From the NCBI GenBank assembly GCA_964346145.1, contig CAYFTL010000004.1:20462-84461 (forward strand): a stretch of DNA of 64,000 nt, in the 5' to 3' direction. The notes under the pieces were generated by a model, which saw only the letters and a program-made list of their open reading frames with translations, had not been told where the DNA came from and did not search any database. Source of the stretch: CAYFTL01 sp964346145. Its GTDB lineage: Bacteria > Bacillota > Clostridia > Christensenellales > Aristaeellaceae. Shown here piece by piece: positions 43,036-51,265 of this stretch (position 1 is its first letter; each line of letters begins with the position of its first letter). The position numbers and the translations under genes were made by a program.

Positions 43036-44808
43036 TTATTCAAACTGCGATCGGTACAACTGTGCATAGAAGCCGTTTTGCTTGAGCAAATCCTGGTGCT
43101 TGCCCTGCTCAATGATGTCGCCGTCCTTCACCACCAAAATAACGTCGGCATTTTGAATGGTGGACAACCTGTGAGCGATCACAAAGCTGGTCTTGTCTTT
43201 CATCAGCTCGCGCATGGCTGCCTGAATGGTCACTTCGGTGCGGGTGTCCACGTTGGATGTGGCTTCATCCAGTATCAGCATGTTGGCATCCATCAGCATC
43301 GCCCGGGCGATGGTCAGCAGCTGTTTTTGTCCTTTGGAAATGTTGATTCCATCTTCGCTGAGCACGGTATCGTAGCCCTCGGGCAGGCTCATAATATAGT
43401 TATGTATGTGGGCAGCCTTTGCCGCTTGCTCTACCTGCTCGCGGGTGGCGCCCGGCGAAGAGTAGGCGATGTTGTCGTAGATGGTGCCGTTAAACAGCCA
43501 TGTATCTTGCAAAACCATAGCGAATGAACTCCGCAGGCTGCTGCGGGTGATGTTTTGGGTATCGGTGCCGTCGATCAGAATTTCACCGGCGTTGGGATCA
43601 TAAAACCGCATCAGCAGGTTGATGATCGTGGTCTTGCCCGCACCGGTGGGGCCGACGATGGCCACAAGGCTGCCGGGAGGCGCGACCAGGCTCAAGTTTT
43701 CTATGATCGTTTTTTGTTTGGTGTAGCCAAAGTTTATGTTCTCCAGACGAATCTCCCCATTGGTGTTGTTGAGTTCTATGGCTTCGGGCGCATCTTCCGG
43801 TTCCACAGGCTCATCTAACAGCCGAAATATCCGCTCTGCGGCGGCAGTGGCCGATTGCAACTCGCTTAGAATGTTGGCGGCTTCGTTGATCGGTCCGGAG
43901 AATTTTCGGGAATATAGCACAAAGGAAGATACGTTGCCCAGGCTGATGCCGCCGCCCAGGAATAGCAGCGCGCCGAACATGCTGATCAGCGCCAAAGACA
44001 GGTTATTTATGAAGTTTACCGACGGGCCAACCATGCTGCCGTAATAATCGGCCGAGTAATAAGCCTCCACGGCATCATCATTTTGGGTATCGAACAGCTT
44101 CACCATGGCGGCCTCCCGGTGGTAGGCGCGCACAGTTTGCTGACCGGACACACGCTCTTCGACGAATCCGTTCAGCTCTCCCAGCTTTCGGGAACGATGA
44201 CGAAACAATGGGCGCACCTTGCGGGTCATGTAGCGGGTGATGATGATCGACAGCGGCACGGTAACCACAAATACGGTAACCAGCTGGGAGGATATGCGCA
44301 CCATCATCCAAAGGGAGCCGGCCACGGTGATGATGCTGGTTAAAATCTGTACCAGGTCGTTGGATAGAGATGCGTTCACCGTGTCCACATCGTAGGAGAT
44401 GCGGCTGATGATGTCCCCGGTTTGGCTTCTGTCAAAAAAGCTTACCGGTAGCTCCAAAAGTTTTTCGAACACTTCCTTGCGCATTTTGAACACAATTTTT
44501 TGGCTGATATAGAGCATTAGTAGCGACAGAATGTAGGATAAGACCGAAGAGATTAAAAAAGACACCAGCATCAGCGATACATAATACCAAACCTGGTCAA
44601 AGTCCACCTTGCCCGGTCCGGGCTCTATGGCGCTTATCGCGTTGCCCGACAGGGCGGGGCCTACCAACTGCAGAAGGTTGCTGCCCAGGGTGAGTGCCAG
44701 CGCAAGCAAAATCAGGCCCTTGTATTCCAGCAGGTACTTGGTCATGCGGATCAGCACCTTTTTGCGGTTCTCAGGCTTGTTGCTGCCTTGCTCATTGCGT
44801 GGCGGCAT
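43036..44808 (-). CDS. heterodimeric ABC exporter, subunit with catalytic Glu and degenerate signature
   Basis: Half-transporter of 590 residues: six transmembrane helices then an ATPase domain. Walker A is GPTGAGKT (386-393), Walker B LILDE with catalytic Glu515, and His546 in IAHR, all intact; but the signature reads ISKGQ (490-494) instead of LSGGQ. Its partner upstream has the reverse defects, the pattern known from TM287/TM288 and LmrCD. Start ATG 44808 is supported by GGGAGGGG just upstream and overlaps the partner gene by 17 bases; a longer frame from 44856 is not supported. Substrates of such pairs are drugs, lipids or peptides; none can be assigned. Confidence 0.9.
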   Translation of the reverse strand: MPPRNEQGSNKPENRKKVLIRMTKYLLEYKGLILLALALTLGSNLLQLVGPALSGNAISAIEPGPGKVDFDQVWYYVSLMLVSFLISSVLSYILSLLMLYISQKIVFKMRKEVFEKLLELPVSFFDRSQTGDIISRISYDVDTVNASLSNDLVQILTSIITVAGSLWMMVRISSQLVTVFVVTVPLSIIITRYMTRKVRPLFRHRSRKLGELNGFVEERVSGQQTVRAYHREAAMVKLFDTQNDDAVEAYYSADYYGSMVGPSVNFINNLSLALISMFGALLFLGGGISLGNVSSFVLYSRKFSGPINEAANILSELQSATAAAERIFRLLDEPVEPEDAPEAIELNNTNGEIRLENINFGYTKQKTIIENLSLVAPPGSLVAIVGPTGAGKTTIINLLMRFYDPNAGEILIDGTDTQNITRSSLRSSFAMVLQDTWLFNGTIYDNIAYSSPGATREQVEQAAKAAHIHNYIMSLPEGYDTVLSEDGINISKGQKQLLTIARAMLMDANMLILDEATSNVDTRTEVTIQAAMRELMKDKTSFVIAHRLSTIQNADVILVVKDGDIIEQGKHQDLLKQNGFYAQLYRSQFE

Positions 44809-46516
44809 ATTCTTCCCCTCCCATCTGAATCTCGCTGGTCTGCCTATATACATCACAAGTTGCCATCAGCTCATCGTGCGTGCCCAAACCCAACATTGCT
44901 CCGTCTTCCAGCACCAGAATTTGATCGGCGTGGCGGATGGAGCTGATGCGTTGGGCAATCAAAATGGTGGTTGTGTTAGGAAAATACCGGGCAATGGCAC
45001 CTCTCATCCGGGCATCGGTTTGGTAGTCCAGCGCGCTGCTGGAATCGTCCAGAATCAATATTTCGGGATTTCCGGCCATAGCCCTTGCGATGAACAGGCG
45101 TTGTTTTTGTCCGCCGGAAAGGTTGGTGCCCTTGGCAGTGATTTTGTAATCGAATCTGCCGGGCAGTGTGTTGATAAATTCGTCGGCCTGGGCATAGGTT
45201 GCCCCCTGGTAGATTTGCTCTTTGGGCAAACTCCGGGCGAAATCTATATTAGCATAGATGCTGTCGGCAAACAGCACATCGTTTTGAAAGGCTACGCCGA
45301 ACATGGTGTGCAGCCTTTCGGACGGAATGCTTTCCACCGTTTGTCCGCCGATGCGGATACTGCCCTCATCGGTATCGTAAAACCTTTGCAGAAGGTTAAT
45401 AATCGTGGTTTTTCCGCTGCCCGTAGAGCCGATGATGCCCAGCGTTTCCCCAGGGCGCAGGGCAAAGCTGATGTTTTTGAGATTGGGGCGCCGTTTGTTG
45501 TAGGAAAAGGTAACGTTATCGAACTGAATGTGGTAAGGAGAGTCGATCAGATTTGGCTCTTGCACCGGCATATCGCTGGGTTCTATAAGTACTTTTTCGA
45601 TGCGCTGCGCCGACGCACTGGCCCTGGAATACATCATAAACAAGCGGTTGACCGACAGCATAGCGTTTAAGATGATTGTAAAATAGGACAAAAAGGCAAT
45701 AATTTTACCCGGTTCGGTGGCATCCTGATTAACCAACAGAGCGCCCACCAAAATGACCGCTGCGAGACCCATGTTTAAGGAAAAATTCATCAGCGGGTTG
45801 GTGCTGCCCATTACCGCGCCTGCGTGCATCTCGTTGTCCACCAATTCCTGATTGGTTTCCTCAAAACGCTGTTTTTCCACTTCGGCTGTGGATAGTGCTT
45901 TGATAACCCGGACCCCTACAATGTTGTCACGCACCACGCGCACCATGTTGTCGGCAGAATCGCGCACGATAGAATACATGGGAATCCCCTTGCGCGAAAT
46001 AAACACCACCCCTATGCCGACCAGAGGCAAAGTGGCCAGCAGCACCAGGCTCAGCTTTGCTTCCATTGCCATGGTCAGGGTCAACCCACCCAGCAGCAAG
46101 ATTGGGGCGCGCACGCCCATGCGCTGCATCATATTGATCATCCGGTGAATATCGTAGGAATCGGAAGTAAGCCTGGAAACTAGGCTGGGCAGGGAAAATC
46201 TGTCGGTCTGTTTGCTGGACAGGTCAAAAATCCGGGCGAACAAATCGTGGCGTATGTTTCGGGTGGTGTCTCGCGCCACTTTGGCCGCCATCCGGTTGGC
46301 AATAATATTGGTAACCAGAGCCAACACTGAGCAAAAAAACATTATGATACCCCAGAAAAAGATCCGGTTGGTATCGCGCAACGGAACGATATCATCGATT
46401 AGGTGGGCTAGTATCCAGGGCAAAGCCAGTTCGACGATCGTGCCGATGAACTTGATCAAAAATCCGACGCTCATCCGTTTGGCGTACGGGCGCAAATACT
46501 TGAAAACTGTTCTCAT
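44792..46516 (-). CDS. heterodimeric ABC exporter, subunit with degenerate catalytic site
   Basis: Half-transporter of 574 residues with six transmembrane helices and an ATPase domain. Walker A GSTGSGKT (363-370) and signature LSGGQ (466-470) are intact, but the catalytic carboxylate after Walker B is Asp491 (ILILDDSSSALD) and the H-loop His is Gln522 (IAQR). This is the non-catalytic partner expected of a heterodimer with one working and one degenerate ATP site. It starts within the last four bases of the marR gene and overlaps the second half-transporter at its end, so all three form one operon. Confidence 0.9.
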   Translation of the reverse strand: MRTVFKYLRPYAKRMSVGFLIKFIGTIVELALPWILAHLIDDIVPLRDTNRIFFWGIIMFFCSVLALVTNIIANRMAAKVARDTTRNIRHDLFARIFDLSSKQTDRFSLPSLVSRLTSDSYDIHRMINMMQRMGVRAPILLLGGLTLTMAMEAKLSLVLLATLPLVGIGVVFISRKGIPMYSIVRDSADNMVRVVRDNIVGVRVIKALSTAEVEKQRFEETNQELVDNEMHAGAVMGSTNPLMNFSLNMGLAAVILVGALLVNQDATEPGKIIAFLSYFTIILNAMLSVNRLFMMYSRASASAQRIEKVLIEPSDMPVQEPNLIDSPYHIQFDNVTFSYNKRRPNLKNISFALRPGETLGIIGSTGSGKTTIINLLQRFYDTDEGSIRIGGQTVESIPSERLHTMFGVAFQNDVLFADSIYANIDFARSLPKEQIYQGATYAQADEFINTLPGRFDYKITAKGTNLSGGQKQRLFIARAMAGNPEILILDDSSSALDYQTDARMRGAIARYFPNTTTILIAQRISSIRHADQILVLEDGAMLGLGTHDELMATCDVYRQTSEIQMGGEEYAATQ

Positions 46517-46962
46517 TTGCTCCCTCCACGTCCGCTTTGCAGATCAATATAGTCTTTGGCGCGCTCCATAATTTTTTGCATGGTGTTTTCCAAGGCTTGG
46601 CGTTCTTCGGGGGAAAATCCCTGCATCAAATAATCGTTAAAGTCGCGAAGCACCTCCCGGATTATGGGCAAGGCTTGGATAGCCTTGTCCGTGGGGTACA
46701 ACAGCACAACGCGCCGATCCTGGGTGCTGGGGCATCTTTTTACAAAACCTTGTTCTTCTAAGGCCGCTACTTGCCTGGCCACGTTGCTCTTGTTGATATA
46801 AATTTCTTTGGCTAGCTGTTCTTGGGAAATCCCCGGATTGCGGCATATATTCAATATGTAAGTATGTTGGTATCCGTTCAGGCCGATGGCCGCCAGCTTT
46901 TTGCTGCGTTGAAGTGTGGCGCAGCGCGCCGTTACGTTGACGCAGCGCATAAAACTGCTCAC
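46513..46962 (-). CDS. MarR family transcriptional regulator
   Basis: Winged-helix repressor of 149 residues, the usual MarR length. The DNA-binding part reads ISQEQLAKEIYINKSNVARQVAALEEQGFVKRCPSTQDRRVVLLYPTDK in order helix, recognition helix and wing (quoted in family order, about residues 45-95), with the conserved DRR of the wing. The GTG start at 46962 has GGGAGGGA upstream. The gene overlaps the first ABC exporter gene by four bases. A perfect 11-bp inverted repeat sits over its own transcription start, so it very likely represses this operon and is released by a compound that the exporter removes. Confidence 0.92.
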   Translation of the reverse strand: MSSFMRCVNVTARCATLQRSKKLAAIGLNGYQHTYILNICRNPGISQEQLAKEIYINKSNVARQVAALEEQGFVKRCPSTQDRRVVLLYPTDKAIQALPIIREVLRDFNDYLMQGFSPEERQALENTMQKIMERAKDYIDLQSGRGGSK

Positions 46963-46983
46963 CCAATCCCTCCCTTAATCGAC

Positions 46984-47009
46984 AAATTAGTTGCGCTTGC
47001 AACTAATTT
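46984..47009. promoter_or_regulatory. MarR operator (perfect inverted repeat)
   Basis: AAATTAGTTGC (46984-46994) and its exact reverse complement (46999-47009) are separated by four bases, directly next to the -10 box of the marR promoter and covering the expected start of transcription. Confidence 0.8.
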
Positions 47010-47039
47010 AGTATAGCGCAGATTTGCACTTCCCGTCAA
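47010..47039 (-). promoter_or_regulatory. promoter of the marR-ABC exporter operon
   Basis: On the minus strand TTGACG (47039-47034), an 18-base spacer and TATACT (47015-47010) abut the palindromic operator. Confidence 0.8.
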
Positions 47040-47183
47040 GGTTTACGTCAACGCCCACGCGCGTGCAAAACTTGTATCACAGTGTATATTTTGGCTTGAA
47101 GCAATACGGATTTGGGTATGGAAAAATGATTGGGTAAAGCGCTGGGAGGTAGACGTTCCAGCTTATTTGTGCAGAAGCAAAAA

Positions 47184-47223
47184 CAAAACAACATGCGGCC
47201 CATTTGGTATGCATGTTGTTTTG
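47184..47223 (-). terminator. terminator of the uridine-kinase-like gene
   Basis: A 13-bp perfect stem (47184-47196 with 47211-47223) has a 14-base loop; read on the minus strand it is followed by TTTTTGC. It lies 84 bases beyond the gene. The rest of the 46963-47306 gap holds the marR promoter and operator. Confidence 0.75.
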
Positions 47224-47306
47224 TGAGCCATAAATTTATTCAATCGGCCAAGCAACTGACGAGTCCAGTGCAAGGCTTAATCTTAAATGCATGGGGAGTA
47301 GAAGCT

Positions 47307-47930
47307 TTACGCCTCATCCTTAGTCTTAATCATCCCATGATTGATATAAAATGCCAAGATGTCCACAATGCGCTGGTTCTTCCCGCCGCCGGCGACGATG
47401 ACGTCCGCATGATCAATGTAATTGCGGATATAGCGGTCGTGCATGGGTTTAACGGTTGCCAAATATTGTTCTGCCACGCCGTCCACATCCCGGCCGCGTT
47501 GGTTAATGTCGCGCTGCATGCGCCGGAGCAAACAGATGTCCGGATCCACCCGGATAAATATCTTAAAATCCAGCGCCCGCCGGACTTGAGGGTCGTAGAA
47601 CATATGAATGCCTTCCAGTATGAGCACATCAGCAGGATCTATCAAGCTGTTGCTGTCGCTACGCTTGTGCAAAGTGTAGTCATAACTTTTTTTTAGGATA
47701 CTTTGGCCTGCGGTCAACGCCCGTATATCGGCGAGCAGGACATCGTGTTCAAAGGCTTGGGGTTCATCGTAGTTTATGTGTTTGCGCTCTTCAAAAGAGA
47801 GGTGGGGGCGATCTTTATAGTAAGAATCCTGGTTGATTAAGATTACACTGCCTTCGATTTTTTGCGACAATTCCTGCGCCAAGGTGGATTTTCCGCTGCC
47901 GCTGGCGCCGCAAATACCTATGGTGAGCAT
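47307..47930 (-). CDS. udk: uridine kinase family protein
   Basis: P-loop phosphoribulokinase/uridine-kinase family protein of 207 residues, the length of bacterial uridine kinase. Walker A GASGSGKST (8-16), INQDSYYKD (nucleoside-binding Asp) near residue 33, NYDEPQAFEHDVL near 52, VLILEGIHMFYDPQVR near 108 and RRMQRDINQRGRDVDGV near 142 (lid arginines) all agree with Udk. It would phosphorylate uridine/cytidine. With upp elsewhere in the window this gives two pyrimidine-salvage routes. A related nucleoside kinase specificity is possible. Confidence 0.85.
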   Translation of the reverse strand: MLTIGICGASGSGKSTLAQELSQKIEGSVILINQDSYYKDRPHLSFEERKHINYDEPQAFEHDVLLADIRALTAGQSILKKSYDYTLHKRSDSNSLIDPADVLILEGIHMFYDPQVRRALDFKIFIRVDPDICLLRRMQRDINQRGRDVDGVAEQYLATVKPMHDRYIRNYIDHADVIVAGGGKNQRIVDILAFYINHGMIKTKDEA

Positions 47931-47974
47931 TTTATTTTCCCCCTTGTTTGTTTTCAGTTCAATCCCTTAATTTT

Positions 47975-48003
47975 ATACTACGGCGCACGCGCCGGGCTGT
48001 CAA
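47975..48003 (-). promoter_or_regulatory. promoter of the uridine-kinase-like gene with palindrome in spacer
   Basis: On the minus strand a perfect TTGACA (48003-47998), a 17-base spacer and TAGTAT (47980-47975). The spacer contains the perfect inverted repeat CGGCGC-AC-GCGCCG (47981-47994), a possible operator. Confidence 0.6.
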
Positions 48004-48041
48004 GTTTGCCGAATTTACCCTTGTTTATAAAGTATCTTTGC

Positions 48042-48070
48042 TTGACGCGCCATACATTTGGTTATATAAA
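48042..48070 (+). promoter_or_regulatory. promoter for the NitT/TauT-type ABC importer
   Basis: TTGACG (48042-48047), 17 bases, TATAAA (48065-48070), 50 bases before the SBP gene. Confidence 0.65.
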
Positions 48071-48119
48071 TAAAGATAAAACGAGTTATACTACTGTAGT
48101 TGATGGAGGGTAAAATACC

Positions 48120-49088
48120 ATGAAGAAAGTTTTTAGTTTGTTGCTGGTGATGGCTATGCTATTGACTATGGGCATGCTGGCTTTCGCCGAAGGAGAAAAG
48201 ACTGTTGTAAACGTGGCATCTCTAAAAGGGCCGACTTCCATGGGCTTGGTTAAATTAATCCAGGAAGATAAGGAAGGCACTTCTACAAACGATTACAATT
48301 TTGAAGTGGTGGGCGCCCCCGACGAAATCACCGGCAAAATTGTGACTGGAGATTTGGACATTGCCCTTGTTCCGGCCAACCTGGCTTCGGTGCTGTACAA
48401 CAACAGCCAAGGCAAGGTGCAGGTTGCCGCGATCAATACGTTGGGCGTTTTGTATGTGGTGGAAGCCGGGAATACGGTTGCCTCTGTGGCCGATTTGGCG
48501 GGCAAGACTGTGCTCTCTACCGGCAAAGGCACCACACCCGAATATGCATTTAACTATGTTTTGTCCAAGAACGAAATAGATCCGCAAACCGGGATTGCGG
48601 TGGAATACAAGTCCGAAGCCACCGAAGTGGCGGCGGCTTTGGCCGAAGGCGGTGCAACTTTGGCCGTGCTTCCCCAGCCCTTTGTGACCACAGCGCTCAT
48701 GAAAAACGAAAACTTGCGCGTTGCTTTGAGCCTTAGCGAAGAGTGGGACAAGGTTTCGACCGAATCGGCGCTGGTAACCGGGGTTGTGATCATCAATAGC
48801 GAATTCGCCAAGGCTAATCCCCAAGCGGTCAAAGATTTTCTGGAGGAATACAAGGCTTCCACGGGCTATGTGAACGCCAATCCCGACGAGGCTGGGATTT
48901 GGATTGCGCAATTAGAAATCGCTCCGGCGGCTGTGGCTAGCAAGGCGATTCCCGAGTGCAATATTGTGTTTATTGATGGCGAAGAAATGAAAACCAAGCT
49001 GGGTGGGTATTTGGATGCTTTGTTCCAACAGAATCCGGAAGCGGTAGGGGGACAGTTGCCTGATGACGCGTTCTACTACATGGGGTAG
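48120..49088 (+). CDS. NitT/TauT-type ABC substrate-binding protein
   Basis: Exported periplasmic-binding-fold protein of 322 residues. The signal peptide MKKVFSLLLVMAMLLTMGMLAFA ends with an AFA-type signal peptidase I site; there is no lipobox Cys, which is unusual for a Gram-positive binding protein. The mature part follows the SsuA/NMT1 pattern: VNVASLKGPTSMGLVKL, GDLDIALVPANLASVLYN, LAGKTVLSTGKGTTPEYAF, and ALAEGGATLAVLPQPFVTTAL. The permease gene overlaps its end by 26 bases and the ATPase follows, so this is a complete importer. Substrate unknown; sulfonates, nitrate-type anions or pyrimidine precursors are typical for the family. Confidence 0.87.
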   Translation: MKKVFSLLLVMAMLLTMGMLAFAEGEKTVVNVASLKGPTSMGLVKLIQEDKEGTSTNDYNFEVVGAPDEITGKIVTGDLDIALVPANLASVLYNNSQGKVQVAAINTLGVLYVVEAGNTVASVADLAGKTVLSTGKGTTPEYAFNYVLSKNEIDPQTGIAVEYKSEATEVAAALAEGGATLAVLPQPFVTTALMKNENLRVALSLSEEWDKVSTESALVTGVVIINSEFAKANPQAVKDFLEEYKASTGYVNANPDEAGIWIAQLEIAPAAVASKAIPECNIVFIDGEEMKTKLGGYLDALFQQNPEAVGGQLPDDAFYYMG

Positions 49089-49836
49089 ACTGAAAAAAGT
49101 AGCGACGGGCGCGGGTGTTGCTGTATTTTGGGTGCTGGTTTGGCAGCTGCTCAGCATGGCAATAAATCAGCAGCTCTTGCTGACTTCGCCCCTGCAAACC
49201 ATAAAAGCGCTGGGGTGGATGCTGACCACCCGAAGCTACTACATATCCATATTCAATTCACTGGGCAGAATCTTTATCGGGTTCTGCCTGGGCGTTATTT
49301 TTGGTTTTATTTTGGGCACCCTTTCCCATCGGTTTAAGTTGCTGCGCACCCTTTTGCGCCCGATGATGCTGGTGATCAAGGCCATCCCGGTGGCATCCTT
49401 TGTCATTTTGGCGCTTTTGTGGTTTGGTTCGCTGTATTTATCGGTTTTTACTAGCTTTTTGATGGTGCTGCCTGTAGTTTATGTAAACGTACTGGAAGGC
49501 TATGATTCCACCGACGAGCGCATTTTGGAAATGGCGCGCGCATTCAGGATGCGGGCCTACAAGCGAATGCGGTACATATACCTCCCGCAACTGATGCCCT
49601 TTTTGTCTTCGGCGCTCAGTCTGTCGCTGGGCTTATGCTGGAAGGCCGGGGTGGCAGCGGAGGTTATCGGTTTGCCCGATCAGTCCATCGGCTCTTCTCT
49701 GTATCAATCCAAAATTTTCTTAAACACGCCAGACTTGTTTGCCTGGACTTTGACTATTTTGGCGGTCAGTTTGCTGTTTGAAAAGCTGGTACTTTTTATC
49801 ATGAACAGGCTGGTTTTGCGGTTGGAGGGCGAGTAG
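49063..49836 (+). CDS. NitT/TauT-type ABC transporter permease
   Basis: Membrane component of 257 residues with six hydrophobic segments, in the SsuC/TauC family. The cytoplasmic coupling loop EMARAFRMRAYKRMRYIYLPQLMPFLSSALSLSLGLCWKAGVAAEVIG region carries the EAA-type motif near residues 155-200. ATG 49063 lies 26 bases inside the binding-protein gene; the ATPase begins directly after the stop. It passes the substrate delivered by the binding protein. Confidence 0.9.
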   Translation: MTRSTTWGRLKKVATGAGVAVFWVLVWQLLSMAINQQLLLTSPLQTIKALGWMLTTRSYYISIFNSLGRIFIGFCLGVIFGFILGTLSHRFKLLRTLLRPMMLVIKAIPVASFVILALLWFGSLYLSVFTSFLMVLPVVYVNVLEGYDSTDERILEMARAFRMRAYKRMRYIYLPQLMPFLSSALSLSLGLCWKAGVAAEVIGLPDQSIGSSLYQSKIFLNTPDLFAWTLTILAVSLLFEKLVLFIMNRLVLRLEGE

Positions 49837-50457
49837 ATGGATGATATACGGCTGAGCAATGTAAGCAAAGCATTTCAGGGACAAAGCGTTCTCTCCAACC
49901 TAACCTGCACTATCCCCAGCGGGCAAGTGACTGCCATTATGGGTCCATCTGGCCGAGGAAAAACCACTTTGCTTATGCTGCTGTGCGGCCTGTTGCAACC
50001 CGACTCGGGCAGTATTTCTGGGCTGAAGGGGTACGTACCCTCGGTTGTGTTTCAGGAAGACCGCCTGATGATGAGCTTATCGGTGCGCGACAATCTGGCG
50101 GCGGTGCTCAAAAGCAGGCAGCTGGAACAGGCGGAGGAACTGCTTGGTAAGTTGGATCTAAACGGAATCATGAACCGAAGGGCTTCGAAGCTTAGCGGCG
50201 GCATGGCGCGCAGGGTGGCGCTGGTTCGGGCGCTTTTGTATCCGGGCAACTTGCTCTTGCTGGATGAACCATTTAAGGGACTGGACAAGCCCATGAGGGA
50301 TCGCGCTGCCCATGCCATAATGGAGCGCGTTTTTCCCACTTTGACCGATCAGCCTGAAAAATTCACCACAACCGTGCTGGTAACCCACGACCCGCTTGAG
50401 GCCCGGCTTTTAAACGCCCGCACGGTCATCCACCTAGACCAGGCGATGAAAGGATGA
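49837..50457 (+). CDS. NitT/TauT-type ABC transporter ATPase
   Basis: ABC ATPase of 206 residues, shorter than the usual ~250. Walker A GPSGRGKTT (near 34-42), Q-loop VVFQEDRLM (near 71), signature KLSGGMARRVALVRAL (near 121), Walker B LLLLDEPFKGLD (near 143) and the H-loop TVLVTHDPLEA (near 184) are intact, so it is catalytically complete; the loss is at the C-terminal end. It starts immediately after the permease stop. A nitroreductase gene follows after six bases. Confidence 0.92.
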   Translation: MDDIRLSNVSKAFQGQSVLSNLTCTIPSGQVTAIMGPSGRGKTTLLMLLCGLLQPDSGSISGLKGYVPSVVFQEDRLMMSLSVRDNLAAVLKSRQLEQAEELLGKLDLNGIMNRRASKLSGGMARRVALVRALLYPGNLLLLDEPFKGLDKPMRDRAAHAIMERVFPTLTDQPEKFTTTVLVTHDPLEARLLNARTVIHLDQAMKG

Positions 50458-50463
50458 AAAACA

Positions 50464-51204
50464 ATGAACGATGTAATCGCTCAAATGCGTGCGCGCAAAT
50501 CGGTGCGTGCTTTTTTGGACAAACCCATAGAGCCGGAAAAGAAGCAGCTGATTCTGGAATCCATCTTTCAGGCACCCACGGCGGGCAACCAAATGCTGTA
50601 CACGGTAATCGACATTACCGATGAAGCCTTAAAGCAGACTTTGGCGCGCACCTGTGACAATCAGCCATTTATCGCCAAAGCACCGCTGGTGCTGGTGTTT
50701 GTAAGCGATTGCCAGCGCTGGCTGGATGCCTATAAGGTAGCCGGTTGCGATCCACGTAGGCCGGGAGTAGGGGATTTGATGCTAGCGGTCACCGATACCG
50801 CGATTGCGGCACAAAATGCCGTATCGGCTGCCTGGTCTATGGGGATTGGCAGCTGTTACATCGGCGATATTATGGAAAACTGCGAAGAGCACCGGCGCCT
50901 TTTAAATTTACCGGATTACGGGGTGCCCACTGTGATGTTGGCATTTGGTTACCCCACCGAACAGCAGGAGGAAAGGCCCAAACCGGCCAGATTTGATGCC
51001 CATTACATTGTTCACGAAAACGCTTACAGGCGCTTAGGCGACGAGGAGCATCGGCAAATGCATGAATTGCGCAAGCCGGAGATGGATTACGACCGGGAAA
51101 TTGCCGCCTTTTGCAAGCGCAAGTATCATTCGGATTTTGCCCGGGAGATGACCCGGTCCATAGAAAAATATTTGGAAAACTTTAATATGCAGCCCAAAGA
51201 ATAA
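50464..51204 (+). CDS. nitroreductase family FMN oxidoreductase
   Basis: Flavin enzyme of 246 residues in the nitroreductase superfamily, NfsA/FRP-like. FMN-binding segments: RARKSVRAFLDKPIEPEKK at the N-terminus (Arg/Ser for phosphate), QAPTAGNQMLY near residue 36, and MGIGSCYIGDIMEN near 121. The C-terminal ~70 residues carry a helical extension typical of the FRP subgroup. Such enzymes reduce nitro or quinone compounds with NAD(P)H. It is translationally close to the ABC importer genes (6 bases), suggesting it may act on the imported compound; this is inference. Confidence 0.85.
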   Translation: MNDVIAQMRARKSVRAFLDKPIEPEKKQLILESIFQAPTAGNQMLYTVIDITDEALKQTLARTCDNQPFIAKAPLVLVFVSDCQRWLDAYKVAGCDPRRPGVGDLMLAVTDTAIAAQNAVSAAWSMGIGSCYIGDIMENCEEHRRLLNLPDYGVPTVMLAFGYPTEQQEERPKPARFDAHYIVHENAYRRLGDEEHRQMHELRKPEMDYDREIAAFCKRKYHSDFAREMTRSIEKYLENFNMQPKE

Positions 51205-51207
51205 TCG

Positions 51208-51251
51208 AAAAACAGCAGCCTCAAATTTATGTTCGAAGCTGCTGTTTTTTT
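51208..51251. terminator. bidirectional terminator between nitroreductase and deoC
   Basis: A 12-bp perfect stem (51208-51219 with 51238-51249) has A and T runs on both sides and sits between convergent genes. Confidence 0.85.
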
Positions 51252-51265
51252 GTTATTTGCTAGAT

